Shown piece after piece: positions 12,470 through 25,570 of a stretch of 64,000 nucleotides of DNA. The stretch's first letter is position 1; every line of letters starts with the position of its first letter. The DNA comes from Albula goreensis (Eukaryota > Chordata > Actinopteri > Albuliformes > Albulidae). The notes beneath the pieces are model-generated. The model saw only the letters and a list, made by a program, of their open reading frames with translations. It did no database searches and was not told the origin of the DNA. Both the position numbers and the translations under genes were made by a program. Location: contig CM040758.1 of NCBI GenBank assembly GCA_022829145.1, positions 14,530,628 through 14,594,627 of the forward strand, written 5' to 3'.

Positions 12470-14630
12470 AATAAGTAGGATTAGTAATGAAAACAGTAGT
12501 TAATCATATTTCATTAGCCCAATCAATTGATTAAAGAGAACTGCTCTTTCCTGCTAAGCTCTTCTTACACAACTTCCGTGTGTGTCAGGGGCAGGTTGTT
12601 GATTTTATAAATCTCTTTAAGCCTGTCCTTGCTATGTCATTGCACATAAAATGAGTTTTTTTTTTCTAAAAAATAAATATATTTTGACAGAATGTGTTAA
12701 ATGCTGTGAGGCTGCAGGTATGTGTATCAGTATGAGTTCCATATCTATTTTAACAATCACTGGGTCTTCAATATTTATAACTATAAAACAGTTATAAAAA
12801 CTGACCACCTCATGTGTAAAAAATATAATCCAAAATTGTTTTAGAACAATACAAAAAAAAGCATCATTCAGGAATAATTATCATGCAAATAACAGCTATC
12901 TCAAAAGCTGAGGTGTCAAAATGTTAACATAATTATTCTTACACTGCTGTATTCAGCATTTTTTTATACCCCTAGATAACACTGGTTGGAGAGAATGACT
13001 TTCCATAGCATCTCATTGGATTTTACAAACTCAGCTTCACACCACACCCTGTAGTAATATCCCCCAACCACAAGGGGCCAGAGATGACTCAAAAGAGTGA
13101 CAGACCACAGATTTCCATTGTCGAAGCAAGCACACATCACCTAGAACTTGACAGCATAACTGTGTGGCCAAATGCAAAACTTCCCTGACTAAATATTTCA
13201 CATATTCAACTTTTCATATACTTACTTTTGCACTGGGTCCCTAAACATGACGTATACTATATGGTTCAGTCACAAATTTAATAGTGACCACTTCTCTATG
13301 GAATTCAATTGAAATTACAACTGGACAACTGGAATCTTCATCTGATAAAATCTGCATTTTTCTCTATGACATGATAATGAAACAATGAAAAAGCACTGGT
13401 AATTCAATTACTGATGAGTATTAAGTGTTGTATGTATGTACATGCAAATGATTTATAAAGAGTTATCTTACCTGCTATGGTTCATGCAAATTCTTTCTGA
13501 AGTGTTTTTTTCTCAAGTCTGACTGTCCCAGCTGTTTAAATGAGGCTAGCTATGATGAGATCTTTAACCAAAATGCTTTAGAATTATACAATGTTTAAGT
13601 TAGAGATACCTCTATCATCACTCTCAAGAGGAGACACACAGTAAGTCAGTAAGTAAGGGGAAATATGTGAATATGTGTCCAAGTATCACAGAGCGTATCA
13701 GGGACTTACTCACTGGGGAGACAGGATTCATGCCACTCGTTTTCCCTTGTTAGGCTCAAAGCCAGCAGGATTATTTCCTCAGGCTTTGTTTTTTTCCCTT
13801 GCTTTTGTTTAATGTCTTTTTTTTCCCAAATGGATAATCATTTTGGCCAAGCTTTTCCATTCATGTGCTAACTGGTTGCAACAATACATTGCACAACTGT
13901 AAAATATCAAATGAGGGCACTTTACACTAGACTGACCACATGATTTTCAAAACTGAGCACATGTCAGTCTTCATCTATTATCAAAGGTATGACAGATTCA
14001 GGAAACTTTTCTTCTGTGTGTAAACCTATGAATACATTCACCACTATGCATGTGTGTATGTATACCCTTTCACACATATTTTGACATGACTGCCTTGGCC
14101 TTGGTTAGGAAACATATGACTAAAAACAGAAACAGTGGTAAAAAGGGGCAATCTCAGGTGCTTTCACAATACATTTGTGTGTGTTTGTGTGGCCTCTGAT
14201 CCCAGCCTGCCTGTCTCAGCACTGCTGAGCCTCCACGCCCTCCCCTGTGGGCAGGGAGATGGCTGTGTTACTATGGCAATGTCATCCTCAGAATAAGGTC
14301 AGGGGCTTTAGCTCAGCAGGTGAAACAGAAACATCTACAGCCATGATGGTGGAATACAACCCCATTCAGCCAATGTGTAGAGCAGAAGCAGTGTGACTGT
14401 TTGATAGCTTCCTCACTCAGCTGTGTTATATGCAGTTTAATGGAATGGTGTGCACTACAGTGTACAGTCTGTATACTATAGGGTAGGCAGCCAGTTTGAT
14501 GTTTTTCTTCTGTAAGAACTGGAAAAAAATGTTCTTCCTTCCTTTTTGTGAGTGTGGTTAACAATAGTTTTCCAGTATTTTGACTGCAGGAAAAATAAAG
14601 GAGAGATTCAAAGGCAGAGTTATGAATCTT
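12470..14630. other. Intergenic stretch, possible alternative exon 1 of gene B
   Basis: No coding exons are supported. At about 13,475-13,540 (-) a TATA-like CATTTAAAC precedes a donor CATAGCAG|GTAAGA. This could be an upstream alternative non-coding exon of gene B. The rest is AT-rich and featureless to me. Confidence 0.35.
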
Positions 14631-14690
14631 TTCTTTATTGGATTTCAGTTCATGCTACATGACTGATGGCGTCCTGTGTTGATTGGCATG

Positions 14691-15466
14691 CTAAAATGTG
14701 TTAGCGCCTCTGCTGCTGATTAGTCCCATTCGATCCCTTTGGGCAGGAAGGGCAGGGGCTGCTGGGAGTAGTCTGAGTCTTTGCAGGAGAAGAGCATAGT
14801 AGTACATCTGGAGAAATGAGCCACTCATCTATAAATAAGGGTGTTGCAAATAAATAAATAAATACACAAAGACACATCTTACAATTATTGTACTTTTGAA
14901 GTATAAATACTTAGTTTACTATTTCCATTGTTGTTTTTCTTTTGTACACAACAATAAATAAACAGATACACAATATAAAGGATAAAAAAAGATTAACACA
15001 AAATGTAGGCTGGTCAACTCACCCTGCTGACTGAAGAACGCTTTTCAATCTTATGGTCTTCTTTGGCCTTTGGATATAGAAGACATTGAGGGCAGAATGT
15101 ATATCAGGGCACAATTTCTCAGCTCCCTCAGTCAGTGAGGCTTGAGAATGTCAGTATTGATGGTTATTACTGTTGTTGCTGTTACAAAGTAAATCTTGTA
15201 AATAATGTGTATTCGAACAGGAAACAGAACTACAGAATCTGCAGTAATATCTATGATCAACCCGAATTACTGTATGCAATCCCAAGCAAGCGATTAAAAA
15301 CAGCACTTGTCCCTTACTCATTCTGCTTTTCCCTGGCTGACATATCCATCAATGTGGGATTAATCCATTTATTGGAAAAAAGGCTTTGGTAACTTACCAG
15401 AAGAGGAGAACAAAGTCCCATCACCCCCATGAAAAGAACGAAGGCCTTGAGGTTTAATGTCATCAT
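14691..15466 (-). CDS. Small SCPP with Leu-rich C-terminus, 76 aa (gene C)
   Basis: Three phase-0 coding exons: 15466-15398 (signal peptide, MMTLNLKAFVLFMGVMGLCS then PLL), 15067-15023 (AKEDHKIEKRSSVSR) and 14807-14691 (38 residues and a stop). The last exon begins MYYYALLLQRLRLLPAAPAL. Its hydrophobic helix followed by Pro/Ala resembles the C-terminus of genes D-G, and exon 3 resembles their E-R-S exon, so I place it as a diverged member of that family. Unlike its relatives it has no Ser-x-Glu in exon 3. Non-coding exon 1 ends at 15635, and the poly(A) signal is AATAAA (minus) at about 14634-14639. The last exon is partly open in all three frames; phase 0 is chosen because every other intron here is phase 0. 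Confidence 0.7.
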
Positions 15467-15704
15467 CTGAATGGAGCACACACAATGCAAACTACCTCAA
15501 CATATTACACGCATTTTAAAAACTGCATTATAGCTGATCGTACAAAAACACTGCTAAACACACAAAGGGTTCATAATCAGTGCAGTATTTGAAAAGCCCA
15601 CCTTGGAAATAAATGTTGAAAGAGTCCGGATTACCTTATCTCTATGTAATTTAAGCAGCTCTTATGTCTTCAGCAGCATGCAGAATATGTTTGCACACTC
15701 ATGT

Positions 15705-15766
15705 TGAATAAAAAGTGATTTTCAACCAATCACATCACAGATCTAACTCGTTAGATTGTGATGTGC
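15705..15766 (-). promoter_or_regulatory. Promoter of gene C with a near-perfect palindrome
   Basis: Minus strand: TGATTGGTTG (CCAAT box about 15726-15730), then CTTTTTATTC (TATA-like, about 15707-15717). Directly upstream, 15731-15765, is an inverted repeat with arms CACATCACAGATCTAAC and GTTAGATTGTGATGTG around a 2-bp centre, with one unpaired base. Confidence 0.5.
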
Positions 15767-15769
15767 TGT

Positions 15770-16725
15770 AATACGAGGGTGGAGTAAGCCTTGATTTTTA
15801 CATCGCAATAAAATAACAAGCAAAGATTACAGTAAAAATGGATGACAGACCTAAATTAAAGGTGATTCCAGCCACTGTGACAATGGATGCAACAACACAT
15901 TCCTGTTCACCGCTGACTGCAAACCAAGCCCATCCAGGGTAGCTCTTAATGAATGGACACTACAACTCAAAGCATGCCTAGCAAGTACTGCAGAGCCTCA
16001 AACACTGTTTGGGATGACAGGAGCAGGTTCTTGATTTGCAAATCCCACTTGGCACATTAAAGGGTTTCTAACAAGAATAACTATAATGCCTGCAGACCAT
16101 CTCTCCTTACAAGAGACTAATATTTTTAAATATATTTTAAATATATATGTTTTTTCATTATATATCTTCTGGCCTTGTGTAAAAATAATTGAATTTAGAC
16201 ACAATTACACAATGCCATCTAATAAAGCCGAACCCCCCTTCCCAGACAGCTGGCATTGCTAGGAGGTGGCCATTAAAAAATGCAAACTAAATATGGGTGA
16301 TTAAACATAGCTATTATACATGCGACTGCTGAGGCAACAAGGGCATTTTGGAGTCAAATTGCCTGTGATGTTATTTGGTGTTGTCAAGACATTCATACTC
16401 CAGAACTGCAAAAGAAAAAGCAATCATCCCAATCCTAACAACTAAATGTACCAACCATTCACTTCTGTCATATGCACATAGAGAGAACAGCATTTATGAG
16501 TAATTAAATGGCCAGTTGTCAAAGACAAATTTAGTAAACACATTTGTTTCACCCATGGGAGGAACAATACATGTTAATGAATAAGTGAAGAATGGAAACA
16601 ACAACCATTTGTACTTTTTCAGATGTGCATGTTTATTTAATTGACATAACAGAGCAGTTTAAGCTGGATATTGAGAAGGAGAACAGAGACATTTGCCACA
16701 CATCTCCACACAGTGAGGGCTGGCA
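15770..16725. other. Intergenic between genes C and D
   Basis: No coding exon is recognised. The right part, just below 16729, would be the 3' untranslated region of gene D. A candidate AATAAA on the minus strand lies near 16634 (TTTATT on plus). Confidence 0.5.
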
Positions 16726-16728
16726 CTG

Positions 16729-17391
16729 TCACTTCCCAGACTCCTCTGGGGCTGAGAGCGGGGCAGCAGTTGGCAAAAATCTGCTCAGCAGGAAAGGCAG
16801 CAGCAGAGGAAAGAGGCTGGATCTGGACCCACCGTATGGGCTGAAGGAGGGGTAACGCCCAAAACCTCGGAAGCCCCTGAAGCCCTAAAAAAAGAGGGAG
16901 AAATCTTCATATTCATAGTTAAATGGCAAAAAATGATTACATACATGACATGGAAAATTCACATTACAAATTGTGGACATTTATTTTGTTATTTGTAAGG
17001 GAAAATCCATTCTGCACAACAATTCAACAACTTATTTTGCTCGTTAAATTACATTTCAGTTCAATGTGAATACATTCTCTCATTCATCCATTTTCTCCTT
17101 CTTTCAAACAGGCCGCTGTTTGACTGACCTCAAAGCTGGCTGAACGCTCACTTCTCTCAAGCTCATCAGAACCCTGTGGAAAAAAAAAACAAAGTAATTC
17201 AGCGCTTAATTTAATTCAAATCAGGTTTAATATGCCATCGGTATACTTTAATCATGTGGAGGAAAACGAAATGCAAATGTGCATTGCATTGCATTACTAT
17301 GAGGCTGCACCCTTACACTGTCAATCACAGGAAGTGTAGAACACAGTCCAGTTAGGCCAATAAGGCAGACCAACAAGGTGAAATGATGCAT
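16729..17391 (-). CDS. Small Gly/Phe-rich SCPP, 91 aa (gene D)
   Basis: Three phase-0 coding exons: 17391-17317 (signal peptide starting MHHFTLLVCLIGLTGLC), 17173-17129 (GSDELERSERSASFE, with Ser-Asp-Glu and Ser-Phe-Glu sites) and 16884-16729 (51 residues and a stop). The last exon is first Gly/Phe/Arg-rich (GFRGFRGFGRYPSFSPYGG). It then has the hydrophobic module LLLPFLLSRFLPTAAPL. This module and the exon-3 pattern are shared with genes E, F and G, so this is a tandem paralogue. Non-coding exon 1 ends at 17544, with TATA and CCAAT upstream. The signal exon could instead splice 12 bases earlier at CTTCCT|GTGATT; I chose GACAGT|GTAAGG as the better donor. Confidence 0.8.
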
Positions 17392-17613
17392 GGTGGACAC
17401 TTGATCCTCCTGCTGATACACCGATGCATAATAACAACAATTATACATTTTCATGATTTTGCATGAGAATTAAGTTTTCATTACATCATCCAAAATAAAC
17501 TTTGAATTTTTTATTCTTAAAATAATACGTTAATAGTTCTTACCTGATAAAGGAAATATTTCCAAGAAATTGAGATTGTGATGGATGGGATTGTGCAGAC
17601 TGATGCTGCATGG

Positions 17614-17652
17614 GACTTTATAAAGGAGCCGCTGGTTAGTGATCGACCAATC
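17614..17652 (-). promoter_or_regulatory. Promoter of gene D
   Basis: Minus strand CTGATTGGTCG (CCAAT box 17647-17651), then CTCCTTTATAAAG (TATA box about 17616-17624). The donor of exon 1 is TATCAG|GTAAGAA (17544). It is closely similar to the promoters of genes E, F and G. Confidence 0.65.
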
Positions 17653-18015
17653 AGGGCTCTCAGGTGACAGTAATAAGCCATGGAATTATTAACGATGTGA
17701 AAAGTTATGAAATTACTTATATGTAAGATCCGGTGAATATATGCAATTCTAACCTGCAGCTTCTCATCAGACGTTAAGTTTTGAAAGACTGCACAGGAGT
17801 TGAGTAATGTTTTGAAGTTATCATTGGTTGTCAAGTGTGGAATTGCTACTATAGACTTGACAACTCAGTGGGCTTCCCCAGCCATGTTTCCCCATTGCCC
17901 CATGTAATGAAATGTGATCCAGAAACTCAGTATCAGTCTTGAGCAAGAAAAGGTGACTTAACTATGACAGGTAGTACTGAAACATTGTCATCCTTTCAAA
18001 ACTGCGTTCATTAAA

Positions 18016-18037
18016 TAATAATAATAATAATAATGAC

Positions 18038-18097
<60 letters not shown>
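18016..18097 (+). repeat. (TAA)n microsatellite
   Basis: About 80 bp of TAA/ATA trinucleotide repeat with one interruption (GACAAT). Confidence 0.95.
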
Positions 18098-19314
18098 CAA
18101 GCCTCCTCCATTTTATAAATGAGGCATCCACAGAATATGCACTGAATTCACTGGCCTCATGTTTACCACTAAAACTGCATTTAAAAAAAGCTGAGTTGAG
18201 GATCTTTTGGTTATTATATCAATGCAAAATCAACAGCTATGCACGAATGGCTATGCACTGTGTTTTCAAGTAAAGTGACAGACCATCCACAAAAGTCCCT
18301 CTACAGTAGTCTCTATGTGATACTTTCAATTTGGGAGTCTGGACAGATCAGACTGGGGGCAAAATCCTTTCCAGTGACATATAGAAACTAGCAACACTAT
18401 AAAAGAGCCCTTTACCTTATATTGTGTATTAGTCAGCTGACCAGAAACACATTGACGGTCATAGCAGCTTGCCTTTTCTATTTGTTATTTGATAGCAGTG
18501 ACATAGACTATTCCCCCAGTAATAGTTAGGTAGTAGACGTTATCTTGACTGAGTTTTAACCCTTATCCTGAATAGCACCCACCCCAATAGTTAGCTGGCA
18601 TTCAACTAAGAAGTTAATTTGTGAGACTAGCTCCAATTTGACAAACCAAATAACTGAAAATAGAGGACAATATATTTGCTATTACTATAGTGTTAAGTGT
18701 AATATGCCTAGTTATACCAAAGACAGCCAAGTAAAACAAGTTTAGCTAGCTAACTGGTAGTAAGTTAGTTTACTGTCTTGTATCAAGTGAAAAAATTTAC
18801 ACATCCTAGTAATTTTTTAAAACCATGTAATAATAGCTAGATCAAAACATTTTTGTAAATATTAAACTTTGAGGTTTATTGTTAATGAACTGTACATATT
18901 TGAATGACAACTTCCATTTAGGGCCCCATTGACTCAAACTTGATACATGAGGCATCTGCTGTGTGAGTGAATCCTTTATTGGTCTTATACTTTATTGTTT
19001 TTACTTTTATTGTTGGGTTGTTCTATAACAGAGGCCACTCATTCATAAGCAAATACTCATTGTATCATGAATACAGGGAAATCCTTTGGATTCACTGAAA
19101 TGGCCCTTGAGACAAACCTTTAATTCTTCAAATTTAGGGGCATATGTATGAATATCAAAAATGTTACATAAAACCTGTGAATATATATTAACATGTTTAT
19201 TTTGAAAGCATCAAGGAAACTCAGAGTGGCATGTTGTTTTCTGCACAGTTTATCCTCTTCAACCACAGTGCTTCCAAATCGCAAGGACACTACAAAATAC
19301 TTTTCACTGTCATA

Positions 19315-19391
19315 CAGTACCAGTCAAAAGTTTGGACACACTCTCCCATTCAAGTAAATGGGAAAGTGTGTCTAAACTTTTGACTGGAACT
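19315..19391. mobile_element. Short foldback (MITE-like) element, Tc1/mariner-type end
   Basis: Two inverted arms of about 30 bp, starting CAGTACCAGTCAAAAGTTTG and ending with its reverse complement form (AAACTTTTGACTGGAACTG), enclose a loop containing CATTCAAGTAAATG. The arm sequence resembles the CAGT..CCAGTCAAAAGTTTGG ends of short non-autonomous elements common in vertebrates. A TA precedes the left arm. No transposase is present. Confidence 0.65.
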
Positions 19392-19657
19392 GCCGTCTAC
19401 CAACTACTAGCTACTGTTACATGCTTTGTAGTAGTTAAAGCCATGGTTTAAAACATAGGTTAGTAACATATTTTAATATATTTCAAGACAGTCACAGAAT
19501 ACACAGTTATTCAGTAAGTGGATCATGGACTCTACAGCATTTCTATCATGTGACTTCAGCACATCTCTGTCTACAGCCTACAGTACAGGAGGCAGAGTAC
19601 ATCCCATCAGGTGAATGCACAGTGGGAGACTGAACACGCCGCAGGTTGACGCTGATC

Positions 19658-20726
19658 TCAGTTCTCCAGATCCGTAGGGGCGACGAGCGGGGCTGTGGTG
19701 GGGATGAGCCGAGCTAATATGAAGGGCAGGATAGACAGGAGGCCATTGTTTCGCCTCCCGACATAGGGGTTGTATGGGAAAGACTGGTACGGGAAGTATC
19801 CACCAAATCCACCACCGAAACCAAATCCAAAGTTCTGAAATTCAAGTACAGACACATTAATTGTGTCATGGAACATTAATAAAACACTTTAATTATTTTT
19901 AATATTTTCAAAAAGTCAGAGAAGTCTATGGAGATCACAATCAGTTCACCAAGACCAGGATCAGGAGCTAATGTTGGTCCAGTATGAAAATTACACATCA
20001 ACAATGTTCATCTGTCAGAGGGCAACATTTCAATCTGAAGGTCTGAATATTCCCCAATTTTTTATTATTATTTAATATTATTATTTATATAATAATATAT
20101 ACATTTTACCCCAACTATTGTGTTTACACCCACAACTATGGCAACCTTTATGTTGTTGATGTCAGCCTCCAGTATTGATGTACACGTGGATATAATTAAT
20201 ATGACCAGACATGTGGCTAGCATTCAGAAACTTGATTCCTCTGGCAAATGATTGCTCTGGCCCACTGTTTAAGCAAGGCAATTTGCCTATATATTACCTA
20301 TGAGCAGATTTAAATTTAATCCCCAAATTAGCAATGACTGTTGGCCAACTAACCCACATCCGCTAACATACAGAGGATATCCTTCACAACTGAAATTTGA
20401 CCAACCTCATCACTGATTGAGCGCTTAGTTCGTTCATTTTCATCAGATGCCTGAAAAATAATAAAAAGACCAATTTCATAACATTTTCACAAACTTTCAA
20501 CTGCATTTTAATTATCATTGTATAATTCAAGACAGTTAATATCAAATGTGATTAGTAAAAATAACATATTTTTACACAGACTTCTTACATTATATCTTCT
20601 ATTTAACAAATGCAATGTTATATTTGTCTTGGATAATTTCCAGTGATGACACAGACTGATATTGTTACTTACAGGAAGTGATGCGCACAGTCCAATGAAA
20701 AACATCACAATGGTAATACGCAGCAT
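19658..20726 (-). CDS. Small Gly/Phe/Tyr-rich SCPP, 91 aa (gene E)
   Basis: Three phase-0 coding exons: 20726-20673 (signal peptide MLRITIVMFFIGLCASLP), 20450-20406 (ASDENERTKRSISDE, two Ser-Asp-Glu sites) and 19834-19658 (58 residues and a stop). The last exon starts Gly/Phe-rich (NFGFGFGGGFGGYFPYQSFP), then NPYVGRRNNG. It ends in the family module LLSILPFILARLIPTTAPL, then VAPTDLEN. It is a paralogue of D, F and G. Its 3' untranslated sequence (19,550-19,650) is recognisably related to that of gene F. Exon 1 ends at 20888. Confidence 0.82.
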
Positions 20727-20962
20727 ATTTCACTCTTCTTGGTTATCGCTGAAAATTCAAAAGTATTTCAGTTCTATTTCGAAACAATAATGTAGACCAG
20801 CATAAATGAATTGAATGACAACATTCATTAATTAGATACAAAGAAAGTCCTTTAAAATTACATTTCAGGTGTACATAATTGTCTTACCTTAGCTATGAGA
20901 AAGCCAAGTTTCAGTGGAACAGACAATGTCAGCTGGAATTAGGGTCAGTTGTTTCTCCAATA

Positions 20963-21001
20963 TTATTTATAAAGGTTTTCTCTGTCAGCTGTCAACCAAT
21001 C
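20963..21001 (-). promoter_or_regulatory. Promoter of gene E
   Basis: Minus strand GATTGGTTGACAG (CCAAT box 20996-21000), then AAAACCTTTATAAAT (TATA about 20965-20974). The pair is nearly identical in sequence and spacing to the gene G promoter on the other strand. Confidence 0.65.
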
Positions 21002-21004
21002 ATC

Positions 21005-22005
21005 TTTCATACATTGTGCACAATGCATTTGGATTTTGCAAAAAATAAGAAATACTTTTGTTCATTTACCACGAGATTAAGTATTTGTTCATCCTTACCA
21101 CACAATGGCACCAAAGTACTGTTTCATCAAAGCTATTGTGCAAGAGTTCTTTGTTTTCCTCGACAATAGAAACACAAGGGTAAAACAAAAATAAAAGCAA
21201 CTCAGATAGTGTAACGAACTGAAAAAAAAACTTAGGACTCCAAGCACATTTTATTATTTATGATTGTATTATTATTATTATTAGAGAGATTCACATTCAG
21301 CCTGCATATGTAGTTTTGAAAAAAAATACATTGACATGTGTCATACATATTTGATTTGTATACCTTTATCATGATTAATACAGAGCTTGAAGCATAAATT
21401 TAACCAGATGGTCTTTGATCCAAAATTGATGGTGTTTGCGTTTTCTCTCTGTCATGCACTTCTGACTCAATGTTCAGAGGGGGTCAAAGGGTTCAGTCCT
21501 TTTGAAACCTGTGTTTTTGTGGCTAAATAGAAGCCTCCTCTTAAGAGACCTCTGGCTCAATATCATTATGATACAATTGATGAGTGTATCTGCTGTGGTC
21601 ATTTTACAGAAACATTAACATGTCTGGCAATTTTTCTTATCTTAGATTTTGTATTTAGCTATTTCATATTTGGGTTCTTTGAAGAGTATTGAAACATTTT
21701 TACATGTCCTCTTCCTGGTGTTTGATCTAAACTGTCTGATAACTGTACAGGAACCATGGGATTGCACCCATGTGTATTACACCTAAACCTAACTCATCCT
21801 ACCAGCACTAAGAATTATACACTGAAAATCACAGCAACTGGTCAAGAAAAAATGTGTACACAATGAGACAAGTGCTCCAATGGTATCAGACGTATTTTAG
21901 ACAGTGCTGAATCGAGCAAATACTAAGGACTATATTTCTTGAATTTGTGCAGATCAACTGCTAATTAATGGAATCCAACACATGAGACACACAATGCAAT
22001 GCAGA
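21005..22005. other. Intergenic between genes E and H1
   Basis: No coding exon is supported. The stretch is AT-rich, with nothing repeated that I can see. Confidence 0.5.
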
Positions 22006-22480
22006 TGTAAGTTTATTTTTTCATTTATAAGTCAAACATATTGTTTGAATGGAAGAAATAACATTTGACACAGAATGAAAATACTTTCTCAAATGAAATC
22101 ATGTGACAGTATCCCAAAGAAGTGTTAAAGTAAATCATGGAGTTGTGAGGTTTGTAGAGGAGCGATCTTCAATCTGTTAGAACAGGGGAATAAACAAACA
22201 AGCAGAATTTCAGCTGAATTTCATAAAAAATGAATGTAATATAACATTGCTCTGCTATATAATATAGACATTGTCAAATAATATCCTCTATTGTTTGCGG
22301 AGAAATCAATGGTGCAAGTGCAAGTGCTTAACAGAATCTTCTGTGTAATGTCAACAATAGTAAGTAGTTATAATTCAAGCAAAGGGTAGGCTTATTTGCT
22401 GAAATACCTTTGCCAATGTGACAACACTGAGCATTTTGCTGAATGACCTTTGCTGAACTGAAAAAGAGACACTGACCAGA

Positions 22481-23270
<790 letters not shown>

Positions 23271-23418
23271 GTTTAATTCAGTCACTAAAGAAAGCATAAA
23301 AACAACCAATAAGACATTCAGCAGAACCTTTGTCTGAAATTCAATATTCTCAACACCAAATTTTAGATATTTTCATTTAGACTTATATTCATAAATTCTA
23401 GAACATTTGTTCAGTAAT

Positions 23419-23556
23419 ATTCAGCCTTACCTGTTTGTCCCAACAGGAGTAATGCTACTGCTTGGATGTGGATGAGAGTACATTAGACTCTCATCAGGTC
23501 CGCTTTATATAGAGCGATCACAGGAGCCCGATGATGACATCACATAAGCATAATTT
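23419..23556 (-). promoter_or_regulatory. Promoter and exon 1 of gene H1 (inverted twin of 29389-29526)
   Basis: Minus strand: a CRE/AP-1-like TGATGTCATCATCGGGC, then CTCTATATAAAGCGG (TATA about 23504-23513), then exon 1 with donor AAACAG|GTAAGG (23431). All 138 bases match 29389-29526 in reverse complement without a difference that I can see. Confidence 0.85.
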
Positions 23557-23878
23557 AGTATCTTCATTATCAATATTATTACAGTGCATGCGTTGCCAAG
23601 ATATTGAAAATTTGGAAATCTTTAATTATGGTGTTGAGATGAGAGGTGTAACAAAGAACAGGATTAATCTAATGCCTTATGTTGAATACTTGTGCCATAC
23701 CTGGAATTATTTCCTCATGTATTCTGATGGGGCAATATTACCCGTACAGTTCAGGGTATCCTGTGGGATAACTTGTGTTTATTTGTGGTTTAAATTCTAG
23801 CATGGAATATGAATGTGGAATTTATTATATGAACTTAAAACCTGAAAGTGAAAATAATGAAAGTGAAACATTAAAAAT

Positions 23879-23990
<112 letters not shown>

Positions 23991-24580
23991 CCAAACAAGA
24001 ATTAATGTGCATTATTGAGAAAAAAAACATGAGAAAATTCACCAGAAATGAAATTTTTAAAAGTAAACATGTTTTGTGATAACAATGCAACACTGAATAG
24101 CTCTCATTTCCTGTTGGCCTTTTTTGTATGATCTATGGTGAATACTTACTGAGATAAGTGTTTTAGTGTTTTCCTACTTGCAGTTTTATGGAATACAGAT
24201 CCTGCCCATTAGTTGAGTACACACTCAATGCGTCTAGTTTGCTTAGATTAAAATGTGTGTAATCTACAAACATTCCTAGACCAGAACACCTGTACTAAGA
24301 CACTTTGTAAATACTGGCCCTTAACCTAAAAAAAGTCTGTTCTTCAAAGCAGAAACGATTACATAATCAAATTGATGACTACAAAGCTAAGCTACAGTAA
24401 AGTGTTTGCTAAATATTTTATGCTATGAAAAGTAGCCTTAAAGTATTTTGCTTGTACTCAATCCAAAAGGATTTGTGTGTGAGTGTGTGAGTGTGTTTTG
24501 TTAAGCAGTTTATTGTATCATATATACTGTACATACATATTATATACACATTATATCAGTCAAACTTGTCAGCTGCAAAT

Positions 24581-24660
24581 TAACTCAGGAATATAATATC
24601 ATAAGATGATACATGAAATATTTAATATATCATCTTATGGTATTATATTCTTTTGAGTTC
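24581..24660. repeat. Imperfect inverted repeat, about 30-bp arms
   Basis: TAACTCAGGAATATAATATC, ATAAGATGATA, is followed after about 17 bp by the reverse complement (TATCATCTTAT, GGTATTATATTC, TTTTGAGTT) with a few mismatches. It could be a small non-autonomous element. Confidence 0.7.
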
Positions 24661-24760
24661 ATTTTATTTTATTGTACTTTAATATATTATTATAGTTATA
24701 TATTTATTATTATTAAAGTTTGCTATGGCTAAAAGTGGTAGATTGAGTTAACCTTGTGAT

Positions 24761-24880
24761 AGTGTTGAAAGTCATATGAGCTTTTACTTCTTGCTTCACC
24801 TTAATCTGAGTTGCAGGAGATATAATAACGGAGTTGCAGCTATAATACCAGTGTTCTTTACCTGTTCAAACAACAACTGG
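24761..24880 (+). promoter_or_regulatory. Repeated distal element, copy 1 (upstream of H1)
   Basis: It contains AGTCATATGAG, CTTCTTGCTTCACCTTAATC and TGAGTTGCAGGAGAT, then CCAGTGTTCTTTACCTGTTC. Related copies lie at 28644-28704 (-), 34561-34650 (-) and 39176-39280 (+). Relative to the scpp1-class gene it precedes, this copy has the same orientation as copies 2 and 4. It lies about 1.3 kb upstream of the H1 promoter. A role as an enhancer is inferred, not shown. Confidence 0.6.
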
Positions 24881-25570
24881 CCTGATGTTGTCATTCTTTT
24901 CTCATGTCCATCCCTCCCACCCTATTCTCTTTGTGGGTTGATGAGTCAGCATATCCTGTGAACATGTATGCTTATTCATAGAAGTGAAGAGTCCACTGAA
25001 ATTACATGGATTCAATTACACTCAATAAAATAATTACATTCTCAGGGACCTTTATCAATAAAAAACTAATAATGCAGTGCATAATAAGTCAACCTTTTCA
25101 GTTGCAATTTTATCATGAAGCTAAAGTCAAATGATAACTGTCCACCTTTCGTGCAAATTGCTGAAAGAACACAGGGCAGATATACTTTTCACACTTCCAA
25201 AGATTGAGAAGAGTAGGAGTCTTTTGTGAAAATCCATCCAATTCCATATGTTCCTTTGAGTCAAAATTTCAGTTTTCAGTTTGTGCTTCCATTTAAAATC
25301 ACTCCAGAAACACACGGGTACATTTTTCAATTCTTCTTAATAGTATAAAATAACTTCAGTATGGTCCATTGTTAACATAACCATTAATATCTTTTTAAAT
25401 TCCAGATTCAGGATTTTCCAAAATATGAGCAGTATAACATATTGTGTCACACATGTATTACTGAGATTCATTTATATACATTGAGAGACTCAGTGATGGA
25501 AACAAAAAGAAAAAAAGGACACTGTGGCAGCTAGTTTAAACATGGTTTATTTCCCTCCCCAGGATCTCAT

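Larger units (their letters stand above)
17700..19460. other. Intergenic between genes D and E
   Basis: No coding exon is supported. It contains a TAA/ATA microsatellite (18016-18097) and a foldback element (19315-19391), listed separately. The 3' untranslated region of gene E reaches down to about 19,450-19,470, where ATTAAA occurs on the minus strand. Confidence 0.5.
24000..25530. other. Intergenic between genes H1 and F
   Basis: No coding exon is seen. It contains a foldback repeat (24581-24660) and the first copy of the repeated distal element (24761-24880). Confidence 0.5.

Noticed and set aside
14150..14290. GC-richer block with GTTACTATGGCAATG resembling an RFX X-box
   Set aside because: A single degenerate motif with no support from position or repetition.
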